Of a DNA stretch of 20,594 nt, positions 6,342 to 14,294 are shown piece by piece. Origin of the DNA: Candidatus Methanogasteraceae archaeon UBA261 (GTDB lineage: Archaea; Halobacteriota; Methanosarcinia; Methanosarcinales; Methanogasteraceae); NCBI GenBank assembly GCA_002506015.1, contig DAWR01000009.1:13776-34369 (forward strand), in the 5' to 3' direction. A program made the position numbers and the translations under genes. Positions within the stretch are counted from its first letter, which is position 1; each line of letters begins with the position of its first letter. Below the pieces are notes generated by a model that was not told where the DNA came from, made no database searches, and worked only from the letters and a program-made list of their open reading frames with translations.

Positions 6342-9068
6342 TCATCGCGCCCGCCACGACACCACCACCTTTGCGCCCTCAACAACCACAAAGACCATCG
6401 CAGAGACCGCAAGCACGATTGCCCAGTCATGTGGACCCAGCGGGACCGTGCCGAAGACCGACTGCAGAGACGAGATGTACAGGATGCACAACTGCAACAT
6501 GGCACACAGGAGAACCGCACCGATCAGATAGCGGTTCGAGAAGACCCCGATTGTGCTCAACGGATAGCGCTCCGACCGACAGTTGAACGCATTAAAGAGC
6601 TGGAAGAAGACGAATGTGGTAAATGCGAGCGTGCATGCATATTTTTCATCGTATCCATGCGAGAGAGCATACCAGAATACGAGGATAGTTCCGAGAAACA
6701 TCAATATTCCCGCACCTGTTATAAACTTCAGCACATCCCCTGTTATGATCGACTCATCCGGGTCTCTTGGCGGGCGGTTCATGGTCTGGTGGTACGGCTC
6801 CATCGAGAGTGAGAGCGCGGGCGGACCGTCCATCAGCAGGTTTACGAAGAGTATCTGTAGCGGTGCGAGTGGCAGCGATTGGAAGAGGAGGAGCCCTGTG
6901 AAGATGGTCAGTATTGCGCCGATGTTGGTGGATAACTGGAATCTGATAAATTTTTTGATGTTGTCGTAGATGCCTCTGCCTTCTTCGACTGCGTGCGTGA
7001 TCGAGACGAAGTTATCGTCTGTTAAGACCATGTCTGCTGCTTCTTTTGCCACGTCGGTTCCGGTAACCCCCATCGCAACGCCGATGTCCGCCATCTTGAG
7101 CGCTGGTGCGTCGTTCACGCCGTCACCGGTCATCGCCACTATCTCGCCTCTGTCCTGCAGCGCTTTTATGATCTGCACCTTGTGCGCTGGTGAGGTTCTC
7201 GCATAGACCAGTGCGTCCCAGCCCATTCCCCCCTCCGTTCCATCCCTCCCTCCATCTCCTGTTCCAGCACCCCCACCATCCCCGGTTCCGGCGTCCAGAT
7301 CAGCTCCTGTTGCTATCTGTTCCGGGTGTTCTGAGTCGAGAATGCCCAGGTCAAGCGCAATCGCCCTTGCAGTATCCCTGTGGTCACCTGTTATCATGAC
7401 TGTTGTGATTCCAGCTTTTCTGCAGGTTGCAATCGCCTCCTTAACACCGGGGCGCGGCGGATCGATCATCCCCACCATGCCCGCGAATACCAGATCGCGT
7501 TCGTGCTCTTCTGCCTGTTTGGTTATATCATCGAGCGGTCGGTATGCGAGTGCGAGCACGCGAAGCGCATGCGCAGTCATCTCCTGATGTGCGTTTCTGA
7601 TCGCACTCATGTCATTCGCGGTCATCCGGACGTTTTTTCCCGTCCCGTGGATGTGTCCACACATCTTGAGAACCGAATCGGGTGCACCTTTGACGCATGC
7701 AACGTACGCAGAACCGAACGTCTGGTGTAGATCCTCGTGCACTGTCGTCATCTGCTTGCGATCAGAGTCAAACGGAACCTCGGAAACCCGCGGATACTGG
7801 CTTGCAAGATTCTGTCGGTCGATATCCGCCTTTGCTGCCGCAACAACCAGTGCACCCTCTGTCGGATCGCCCAGAATCTTCCAGCCGCCGTCTTTGTCTT
7901 TGTCCCCGTCTCCGCCCCTCTGTTGTACCAGGGATGAATCGTTGCATAATGCTCCGATCTCAAGCGTTAACCGTAATGATTCGTTATTTATCTCTTTTTC
8001 CGATTCAAAGTCTCCGGATGGCGCATATCCCTCGCCAGTGACCCCGATTATCGTTTCGTTCGCGTAGATCCTCCGCACGGTCATCTCGTTCTGTGTGAGC
8101 GTGCCGGTCTTGTCTGTACAGATCACGGTTGCGCAGCCCAGCGTCTCGACTGCCTGAAGCTTCCTCATGATCGCATTCTTTTTGACCATGCGCTGCACGC
8201 CAAGCGCAAGCGTGATCGTGACAACAGCGGGCAGCCCCTCCGGAACTGCGGCAACAGCAAGACTGACCGATGCAAGAAACATCGTGTTCGCCGCAATTCC
8301 ACTCATAACTCCCGTTGCGAAGACTACGACGCATATTGCGAGCGCAGCAACCCCGAGATATTTCGCAAGCTCGCCCAGCCGCTTCTGAAGCGGGGTCTCT
8401 CGCTCCTCTGTCTGCACCATCGCAGCAATCTTACCGAATGCGGTCCTCATCCCGGTCTCGGTTACCACGCACATCCCGCGTCCGTAGGTCACGATGGTTC
8501 CTGCCTGCACAAGATCTCCGGCGGTGCGGTTCACAGGGACCGACTCCCCTGTGAGTGCGGACTCATCCATCCGCAATTCCCCTGATGATACTGTGGCGTC
8601 CGCCTGCACACGATCCCCTGCTGCGAGCAGTATCAGATCGCCGGGCACAAGTTCTGCTGCATCCAGCATCTTCTCGGAACCGCCACGTATCACGCGTGCC
8701 TGCGGCGAAATCATGGATTTTAGCGCTTCAAGAGCGCGCTGAGCACGGTATTCCTGGATAAAACCAAGTATTGCGTTGAAGAGAACAAATCCCGTGATCA
8801 CAATGCCGTCGAGGCGTTCGCCAATCAGAAACGATATGGCTGCCGCAATAATCAGTAAAAGAAGCATGAAATCCAGGAACTGGCTTGCAAGAATCTTAAG
8901 AGGCGTTGCTATTTTGATTTGTTCCAGCTCGTTTCTCCCGTGTTCGGCAAGCCTGCGGACTGCTTCCTCATCGGTTAATCCCGATCTGCCTGACCCGGAC
9001 TCCCCGGTGGTTGCGGTGGTGTCGGTGCCAGTGTCGGTCTCCGGGTCGGGTTCTGTGGAATGGTTCAT
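6342..9068 (-). CDS. P-type cation-transporting ATPase, probably Ca2+ type
   Basis: A 908-residue P2-type ATPase that pumps a cation across the cytoplasmic membrane. Seen from the N-terminus: a cation-ATPase N domain (LTDEEAVRRLAEHGRNEL), the actuator motif TGES (173-176), M4 with PEGLP (276-280), the phosphorylation site DKTGTLTQ (D319), the nucleotide-binding KGAPD, the hinge TGDGVNDAP (647-655), and a C-terminal membrane half with FQLSTN and FVNLLMDGPPA. M4 Glu and M6 Asn/Asp, the SERCA site II ligands, are present, while the M5 site I glutamate is replaced by Ala, as in single-site PMCA/SPCA pumps. That points to Ca2+ (or Mn2+), though Na+ cannot be excluded. Oddities are three low-complexity acidic stretches: residues 6-28 (Asp/Thr/Gly), about 384-396 (GDKDKDGG) and about 585-616 (Gly/Asp repeats). 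An in-frame GTG at 9176 lies upstream, but the TATA box and repeats at 9071-9115 favour the ATG at 9068. Confidence 0.92.
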   Translation of the reverse strand: MNHSTEPDPETDTGTDTTATTGESGSGRSGLTDEEAVRRLAEHGRNELEQIKIATPLKILASQFLDFMLLLLIIAAAISFLIGERLDGIVITGFVLFNAILGFIQEYRAQRALEALKSMISPQARVIRGGSEKMLDAAELVPGDLILLAAGDRVQADATVSSGELRMDESALTGESVPVNRTAGDLVQAGTIVTYGRGMCVVTETGMRTAFGKIAAMVQTEERETPLQKRLGELAKYLGVAALAICVVVFATGVMSGIAANTMFLASVSLAVAAVPEGLPAVVTITLALGVQRMVKKNAIMRKLQAVETLGCATVICTDKTGTLTQNEMTVRRIYANETIIGVTGEGYAPSGDFESEKEINNESLRLTLEIGALCNDSSLVQQRGGDGDKDKDGGWKILGDPTEGALVVAAAKADIDRQNLASQYPRVSEVPFDSDRKQMTTVHEDLHQTFGSAYVACVKGAPDSVLKMCGHIHGTGKNVRMTANDMSAIRNAHQEMTAHALRVLALAYRPLDDITKQAEEHERDLVFAGMVGMIDPPRPGVKEAIATCRKAGITTVMITGDHRDTARAIALDLGILDSEHPEQIATGADLDAGTGDGGGAGTGDGGRDGTEGGMGWDALVYARTSPAHKVQIIKALQDRGEIVAMTGDGVNDAPALKMADIGVAMGVTGTDVAKEAADMVLTDDNFVSITHAVEEGRGIYDNIKKFIRFQLSTNIGAILTIFTGLLLFQSLPLAPLQILFVNLLMDGPPALSLSMEPYHQTMNRPPRDPDESIITGDVLKFITGAGILMFLGTILVFWYALSHGYDEKYACTLAFTTFVFFQLFNAFNCRSERYPLSTIGVFSNRYLIGAVLLCAMLQLCILYISSLQSVFGTVPLGPHDWAIVLAVSAMVFVVVEGAKVVVSWRAR

Positions 9069-9070
9069 GA

Positions 9071-9106
9071 GTGTCGTGGATGCAACGGGTGTCGTGGGTG
9101 CAATAG
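9071..9106. repeat. Two tandem 18-bp repeats between the TATA box and the ATPase start
   Basis: GTGTCGTGGATGCAACGG (9071-9088) is followed directly by GTGTCGTGGGTGCAATAG (9089-9106), 15 of 18 positions identical. The pair fills the space between the ATPase TATA box and its ATG, where a repressor would block initiation. Confidence 0.65.
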
Positions 9107-9115
9107 ATATAATAC
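9106..9115 (-). promoter_or_regulatory. Probable TATA box of the P-type ATPase gene
   Basis: On the minus strand the sequence reads GTATTATATC, centred about 42 nt before the ATG at 9068. A transcript starting some 26 nt downstream would have a leader of about 16 nt, which would exclude the GTG at 9176. Confidence 0.45.
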
Positions 9116-9175
9116 CATGCAATACTATCACACCATCACCAATAAGGGCTCTGCATAGTACAATAGGATCACCCA

Positions 9176-9188
9176 CGAACCGGGTTCG
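9176..9188. promoter_or_regulatory. 13-bp palindrome in the divergent promoter region
   Basis: CGAACC-G-GGTTCG is a perfect palindrome lying between the two divergent TATA boxes. Next to it, CACCCACGA (9170-9178) is the inverse of TCGTGGGTG at 9092-9100 in the second tandem repeat. Operator-like, with no direct evidence of a binding protein. Confidence 0.35.
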
Positions 9189-9226
9189 GTTATCGGCTAA
9201 TTACCACGAAAGACGTAAGAGAGCCC

Positions 9227-9235
9227 AAATATTTA
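9227..9235 (+). promoter_or_regulatory. Probable TATA box of the PflX-like gene
   Basis: AAATATTTA is centred about 30 nt before the ATG at 9261, and there is no SD site. This is the layout of a leaderless or short-leader archaeal transcript. Confidence 0.45.
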
Positions 9236-9260
9236 CAAACCAGCAGTCCAAACAATTCTC

Positions 9261-10235
9261 ATGGACACACTGCCTGGGTATCACCGTATCGCTTCTGGAA
9301 TTGAGCAGGCACGGTTTCTGGTTGCGAAGAACTTCCCTGTAGATTTTGATCCTGATGCAACGCTTGCCGATCTCTGGGGCGTACACAGCGATGCGATGCA
9401 CGAATTGCAGAGGTCGGAGAAGAGCAAAAGACCGGAGGAGAGATCCCTGCTCGACCTCAAGAATGTGATTGCCGCTCGCATGCTGGAAGACTGTAATTTC
9501 TGCGATAGGAGATGCGGCGCAAACCGGATGATGCGGCAGGTCGGATACTGCAGAATCGATGCGATATCGAGATACTCATCAGAGTTTCTTCATTACGGGG
9601 AGGAATCCGAACTCGTGCCGTCACACACAATCTTTTTTTCAGGCTGCGTATTCTCGTGCGTGTACTGCCAGAACTGGGAGATCTCGACCAATCCGGGTAG
9701 GGGGGTTCCGATTCTTCCAGAGGAGGTTGCACGAACCATCTCGCTGAGGCACAGTCTCGGTGCAAGAAACCTGAATTTCGTGACCCCGACACCGCATCTC
9801 CACACCATACTGCGAATTCTTGCCGAGACAACGACGAACACGCCGGTTGTGTGGAACTCAAATATGTACCACTCCGAAGAAGCTGCAAAGCTCCTCTCAG
9901 GGGTCGTGGACGTTTATCTCGGGGACTTCAAGTATGGGAACGACTCATGTGCAAAGAGATACTCGGATGTCGATCATTACTGGGAGACGGTCACAAGAAA
10001 CTTCCTGTGCGCTTACGATGATTCGGAGATTCTGCTGCGGCAACTCGTGCTTCCCGGGCACATTGAATGTTGCACCGCTCCGATCATCGAGTGGGTGCGC
10101 GAGCAGATACCGAATGTCAGGTTCAACCTGATGTTTCAGTACCGACCCGCGTATCTGGCGCACAGGCACCCCGAGATCAACAGAACGCTCACAGAGGGCG
10201 AGCGCCTGCGTGCCTCGGAGTTGTTGGGATCTTGA
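9261..10235 (+). CDS. Radical SAM protein, PflX-like (COG1313)
   Basis: A 324-residue radical SAM protein related to pyruvate formate-lyase-activating enzymes but of the poorly characterised PflX/COG1313 group. The SAM cluster motif is C129-x3-C133-x2-C136 (CVFSCVYCQNWEIS). Upstream is a second cysteine set, C78-x2-C81-x3-C85-x11-C97 (CNFCDRRC, then GYC), typical of this group and possibly holding another metal or cluster. FVTPTPHLHTI, VWNSNMY, YLGDFKYG and LRQLVLPGH are further family landmarks. The C-terminus (FQYRPAY, then HPEINR) is complete. The 75-residue N-terminal helical lead is commonly seen in archaeal members. The gene stands alone: its divergent neighbour is the ATPase and it converges with a lipoprotein gene. 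The substrate is unknown. Confidence 0.88.
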   Translation: MDTLPGYHRIASGIEQARFLVAKNFPVDFDPDATLADLWGVHSDAMHELQRSEKSKRPEERSLLDLKNVIAARMLEDCNFCDRRCGANRMMRQVGYCRIDAISRYSSEFLHYGEESELVPSHTIFFSGCVFSCVYCQNWEISTNPGRGVPILPEEVARTISLRHSLGARNLNFVTPTPHLHTILRILAETTTNTPVVWNSNMYHSEEAAKLLSGVVDVYLGDFKYGNDSCAKRYSDVDHYWETVTRNFLCAYDDSEILLRQLVLPGHIECCTAPIIEWVREQIPNVRFNLMFQYRPAYLAHRHPEINRTLTEGERLRASELLGS

Positions 10236-10253
10236 TATCGATATCGCTGTTGC

Positions 10254-11354
10254 TCAGATCGATTCCGCAATCTTGATCAGTTCCACCTGATCGAGTGAGC
10301 CAGCCAGTATATAATAGCGTTCGTTATCATGCCACTGAAGCACACGAGTCTCACCGAACGGACCTGCAATCATTGTCATGTTGCAACTCTGCCCATGAAC
10401 CATTACCGTCTCGGTCTCGCCTGTGGGCGACGGCTGTGTTACGGATTCGTTGTACGCGCTCTCCGCCAGCTGGACTGCTGTTAACTGTTGCGACATGGCA
10501 TCGTCGGTTGTGTTGTTGGTGTAGATGATTGCAACACTCGTCTCGGACATGGACGCCGGAGCTGCCATGATCTGGCTGATCTCGTAACCCTGTGGTAGGT
10601 ATGCGGGTTCCTTGATCTCGAATGTGACTGCTGCCTGCGCATCCTCAAGCGTCATCGATTCTGGAGTCGTATCAGCCATGCTGTCCATCGACTCGATGGT
10701 TGCGCCTTCCGGTGCCTCGAACTTGAATATGTTATCAGGAATGTTCGTGTTGACGCTCAGGTTCTGGTACTCGACTCCCATGAGACGTTCACCGTCCCGA
10801 TGTGTCTCGATTTTGAGGGGCATCCAGGTTCCTTTATCGACCCATATCTCCATTGACATCGGCATGGACATCCCCGTCGGAGTTGCCGTGACCGTGTAGC
10901 ATCCATGTCCGGCAACGGTACCGGATCCGCTCTGTTCGAGCGTGTATGCAGTCGTTAATTCATCGACGAACTGAGCAATCATAGACTTATCCGTCTGTTC
11001 CTGCTCAGGAATAGGCATCGTCTTGACTGAATTGTCAAGAGGATTGTATACCCATGCGTAGGTACCATTCGAGACCAGGACCTGCCCGGCAATCTCGGAT
11101 GGCTCCAGGTATTCCATCCTTGCCATGCCTGGCTTTTTGTAAGCGTACTCCATGACCACAGTCTCAGCTGCGCCGGTGGCGCTTGTGTTGCCTGATATAG
11201 ATACAGTGCAACTGAGGTCCTGCACGCTGTCTTGCTGGTTTTCCATCTGCTTTGCAATCTGCTCGCCAGTGAGTGCGGAGTCAGTGCTGACGCATCCCGA
11301 TATTAAAAGCGAGATTGTAGCGATCGCAATCAATAGTAAATGTGTTATTTTCAT
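10254..11354 (-). CDS. Secreted lipoprotein with LolA-like and DUF4367-like regions
   Basis: A 366-residue protein with a lipoprotein signal peptide: MKITHLLLIAIATISLLISGC, lipobox LISGC with Cys21 as the likely lipidated residue. It should be anchored on the outside of the membrane. Residues about 30-215 resemble archaeal LolA/outer-membrane-lipoprotein-sorting-like proteins (GEQIAKQMENQQDSVQDL, a tyrosine-rich beta segment with NGTYAWVYNP, then MEIWVDKGTWMPLKIET). From about 240 on, a DUF4367-like part follows (VTFEIKEPAYLPQGYEI, then WHDNERYYILAG). Such proteins are frequent in methanogens; their cargo is unknown, and archaea lack the Lol system itself. The start ATG lies 91 nt from the divergent DUF58 gene, so the two may share a regulatory region. 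No adjacent operon partner is on this strand. Confidence 0.82.
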   Translation of the reverse strand: MKITHLLLIAIATISLLISGCVSTDSALTGEQIAKQMENQQDSVQDLSCTVSISGNTSATGAAETVVMEYAYKKPGMARMEYLEPSEIAGQVLVSNGTYAWVYNPLDNSVKTMPIPEQEQTDKSMIAQFVDELTTAYTLEQSGSGTVAGHGCYTVTATPTGMSMPMSMEIWVDKGTWMPLKIETHRDGERLMGVEYQNLSVNTNIPDNIFKFEAPEGATIESMDSMADTTPESMTLEDAQAAVTFEIKEPAYLPQGYEISQIMAAPASMSETSVAIIYTNNTTDDAMSQQLTAVQLAESAYNESVTQPSPTGETETVMVHGQSCNMTMIAGPFGETRVLQWHDNERYYILAGSLDQVELIKIAESI

Positions 11355-11445
11355 CAGTAAACCTGTTCAACTGGTCTTTAATAAGGTTGCGGTCACCCAA
11401 CGAACAATCGCCTTTATCACATCCGGATCATATATTCAAGCAACG

Positions 11446-12309
11446 ATGATTGATACCGAGTTCTTCAACCAGCTGAATCGGTTCTCGCTCATGGTGCGAA
11501 AGCGGGTCTCGAGCGTGTATGCGGGCAGCAGGCGTGCTGTTTTGCAGGGCAAGGGAATCGAGATCGTCGGGTACCGCGAGTACATGCCGGGCGATGACAT
11601 CAGGACGATCGACTGGAGGGTGTACGGAAGGACCGAGAAGCTCTACATCCGCAAATTCGAGGAGGAGAAGAATGTAACAACGCACATACTCCTCGATTCA
11701 AGCAAAAGCATGGATTTTTCGAGTTCGAGTGATGGCACAACAAAATTTGACTATGCAGCGATGCTTGCGTGCGGATTCGGGTATCTTGTGGCAAGAGAGA
11801 ATGAAAAATTCGCAATATCTACGTTTGATGAGGAAATCGACATCACCCCTCCAAAACGAGGGCGCGGGTATCTGCTTCACACGATTGACAGATTGAACGA
11901 GCTTCAATTGCAGGGAACAACGAGATTCGACCATTGCACATCACAGTATAGCAAGATGATCCGCTCAAAGTCGCTTGTAGTCATCATATCCGACTTTTTG
12001 ACCGATCTCGACTCGATACGTGCCGGACTCTACAGGCTCGCACCGAACGACCTGATCGTAATCTCGGTTTATGATCCTGCCGAGTACGACCTTTCAATCG
12101 AGGGCGACGTGAAATTATACGACATGGAGACGAACGACATCAGAAAGACGTACATCAGCCCGAAATTGAGACAGGACTATAAAACGCAGCTTGATTTGCA
12201 TTTCGGAGGGATAAGGGAGACCTGCATGCACATCGGTGCTGATTTCTTCTCGTTTGGAACCGATCTTTCGATATTCGACGCGTTCTTCAAGACTGTGAAG
12301 GCGAGATAG
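11446..12309 (+). CDS. DUF58 domain protein (vWA-like)
   Basis: A 287-residue DUF58 protein. The hallmark segment is GYREYMPGDDIRTIDWRVYGR (about 42-62), followed by KLYIRKFEEE. A vWA-like MIDAS motif, D84-S-S-K-S88 (LLDSSKSMD), comes next, and later VVIISDFLTDLD. DUF58 proteins generally work with MoxR-type AAA ATPases and vWA membrane proteins in stress resistance or in maturing other proteins. The downstream BatA-like gene fits that, but no MoxR gene is visible in the window. The start is the ATG at 11446. The frame remains open upstream to 11152, but that part runs antisense through the lipoprotein gene and across the intergenic region and is not convincing. TATATT lies just upstream (11431-11436). 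Confidence 0.88.
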   Translation: MIDTEFFNQLNRFSLMVRKRVSSVYAGSRRAVLQGKGIEIVGYREYMPGDDIRTIDWRVYGRTEKLYIRKFEEEKNVTTHILLDSSKSMDFSSSSDGTTKFDYAAMLACGFGYLVARENEKFAISTFDEEIDITPPKRGRGYLLHTIDRLNELQLQGTTRFDHCTSQYSKMIRSKSLVVIISDFLTDLDSIRAGLYRLAPNDLIVISVYDPAEYDLSIEGDVKLYDMETNDIRKTYISPKLRQDYKTQLDLHFGGIRETCMHIGADFFSFGTDLSIFDAFFKTVKAR

Positions 12310-12339
12310 GAGAATGGACGGAGGATGTGGTGAACAGGT

Positions 12340-14193
12340 ATGGCATTTGCAAATCCACTGGCACTTCTTGCTCTTTTAAGCCTCATCCCGATCGTAATCC
12401 TGTATCTGATCAAACCAAAGCCAAAGGAGATCGATATCCCCTCGCTGATGTTTATTATGGATGCGGAGCGAAGAGAAAATCGATATCAGACGATGCTGAA
12501 CAAGATCGTGAGGGATCCCTTGATGCTCATGCAACTCCTCTTCCTGATCCTGCTTTCGCTTGCGATGGCCGCCCCGTATTTCCTTGCAACCGAGACCGTG
12601 CGCGCGGATCACACCGCAATCATCCTTGACGCGTCCGCATCGATGCAGGCTGAGGATCCGGGCAGGTTCGATCTTGCGAGACAAGCCGCAGAGAAGTTCG
12701 TAAGCGGGAAGACGAGTATCATTCTTGCAAAGAACAAGCAGGTCGTCGCATTGCAGAGGGGGGGGCGTGCCGACGCAAAAGATACGCTGCGACGTGTCCA
12801 GCCGGGCGCAACCACTGCAAACATTGGCGACGCAATCATTCTTGCGAAGAGTATGATTGAAGGCGGGGAGGGCGGAGAAGAGAAGGGAGCAATCGTTGTT
12901 ATCTCTGACTTCGCAAATGTTGATTTAGGCGCGATATCAGCGTCAAAGATGCTCGCAAATGCGGCTGGAATCGATGTTGTCTACAAACAGGTAGGAAATG
13001 ACGCGGATAACATCGGGATCACGTATGGAAAGCTGGAGCGAAAAGGGGACAAATACGAGTATTTCTGCAATATAAAGAATTATATGGATGACACGAAGAC
13101 AATACCGATTGAGGTGCTCCGCAACGGCAAAAATATCCTTGGAGAGCGTGTGACGATACCTGCGCACTCAAGCGAGCTCTTCGCGCTCACTGATCTCAAG
13201 CCAGGAGAGACGGATGTTGCATTGCAGCACGGGGACGCACTCTCGGTTGACGATCGCGCATACATAGTAATCCCCGCGATTGCGAAACGAAAGATACTCT
13301 TCGTAAGCGAGAATGCGAACCCCCCTGCGAAAATAGCGATCGGTTCTCTTCCTGACACTGAGTGTTCAGTCGTGAAACCACCTGTTCTCCCGGAGTTTGG
13401 AAATTACGACATCGTTGTTATCGGAAACATCACAAAGGATTCGCTTCTTCCGGGAACGTTCAATGATCTCGCGTCGTTTGTCGGATCTGGCGGAGATCTT
13501 GCGATCCTTGCATCGGATGGCATCAGCAAGATCAAGACGGAGGGGTTGCTTCCGGTGGGCATGCGCGCATCAGGGAGCGCTGGATCAACTGTTCTGAACA
13601 AAGGGATTCCCACGGAATTCACGAAGGACATCGCATTCGACGATATCTCGGTCACCAGACATCTCAAAACCGAACCACTCAACAACTCTATTGTAAATGC
13701 TGACGACGGCTCTTCGATGCTCGCATATCAGCAATCAGGTGCCGGTGTCGTTCTGTATTCCGGATTCGGCGAGGGCGATTCGAGATGGAACGATTTTCAC
13801 ACGAGAGTCGATTATCCGATCTTCTGGAGGCAGGTCGTGGACTGGATGAGCGGGGTTCTCGGAATAGATGAATATAACGTCAAAACAGGAAGGACGTACC
13901 CGCTGGGCGGGGAACAGGACGTGGGAACGCCCTCCGGAGCAATTCGCACGGATAACCTGCTCTTTGACGATTGTGGCTACTATCAGATCGGGAAAATGGA
14001 TATTGCTACAAATCTCTATGATCCTCTGGAGTCGGATCTCTCGGTCTCGATTATGTCAGAGGAAGCGCGCACACTCGAGCCCGATCTCGTCAAAGCAGAG
14101 GTTGAAAAGGAGTTGTGGAGCTATCTGATTCTTCTCGTGATGTTTTTCGCCGGTTTTGAGCTGTATTATCTCAGGGCGAGAGGTGAGCTGTGA
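12340..14193 (+). CDS. Membrane vWA protein, BatA-like (aerotolerance regulator N-terminal domain)
   Basis: A 617-residue membrane protein. The N-terminus is the BatA-type domain: a first membrane segment (about 6-24, LALLALLSLIPIVILYLIK), a KPKEIDIPSLMF linker and a second membrane segment (about 61-82). A vWA domain follows with MIDAS D97-A-S-A-S101. The middle (about 220-540) is beta-rich and outside, including a GATase-like stretch (YDIVVIGNI, then FVGSGGDLAILAS). The last membrane segment is at about 591-610, before RARGEL. It begins 30 nt after the DUF58 stop, with GGTGA 6 nt before the ATG, so the two are an operon. DUF58-vWA pairs usually act as a membrane complex with a MoxR ATPase. 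The substrate and role in this archaeon are unknown. Confidence 0.85.
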   Translation: MAFANPLALLALLSLIPIVILYLIKPKPKEIDIPSLMFIMDAERRENRYQTMLNKIVRDPLMLMQLLFLILLSLAMAAPYFLATETVRADHTAIILDASASMQAEDPGRFDLARQAAEKFVSGKTSIILAKNKQVVALQRGGRADAKDTLRRVQPGATTANIGDAIILAKSMIEGGEGGEEKGAIVVISDFANVDLGAISASKMLANAAGIDVVYKQVGNDADNIGITYGKLERKGDKYEYFCNIKNYMDDTKTIPIEVLRNGKNILGERVTIPAHSSELFALTDLKPGETDVALQHGDALSVDDRAYIVIPAIAKRKILFVSENANPPAKIAIGSLPDTECSVVKPPVLPEFGNYDIVVIGNITKDSLLPGTFNDLASFVGSGGDLAILASDGISKIKTEGLLPVGMRASGSAGSTVLNKGIPTEFTKDIAFDDISVTRHLKTEPLNNSIVNADDGSSMLAYQQSGAGVVLYSGFGEGDSRWNDFHTRVDYPIFWRQVVDWMSGVLGIDEYNVKTGRTYPLGGEQDVGTPSGAIRTDNLLFDDCGYYQIGKMDIATNLYDPLESDLSVSIMSEEARTLEPDLVKAEVEKELWSYLILLVMFFAGFELYYLRARGEL

Positions 14194-14254
14194 TATATGC
14201 CCACGCCCGGGAGGTTGGTGGCTGCCATGGGCTGCTAATATGGCATCAGTCAAC

Positions 14255-14263
14255 ATTATATAC
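14255..14263 (+). promoter_or_regulatory. Probable TATA box of enolase
   Basis: ATTATATAC is centred about 36 nt before the TTG start at 14295, giving a predicted leader of about 10 nt. Confidence 0.45.
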
Positions 14264-14294
14264 CAGAATAGCACTCATAGGTTCAGTGGTATAA

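Noticed and set aside
7190..7399. Pro/Leu/His-rich plus-strand ORFs over the ATPase insert
   Set aside because: They are the reverse of the Gly/Asp-rich repeat of the ATPase, which has better support.
9069..9176. 36-residue N-terminal extension of the ATPase from a GTG at 9176
   Set aside because: The stretch encodes the tandem repeats and contains the TATA-like box; family proteins do not carry it. The ATG at 9068 fits the promoter.
11152..11445. 98-residue upstream extension of the DUF58 frame
   Set aside because: Its first 203 nt run antisense to the lipoprotein signal-peptide region and the rest is the divergent promoter; DUF58 homology starts near the ATG at 11446.
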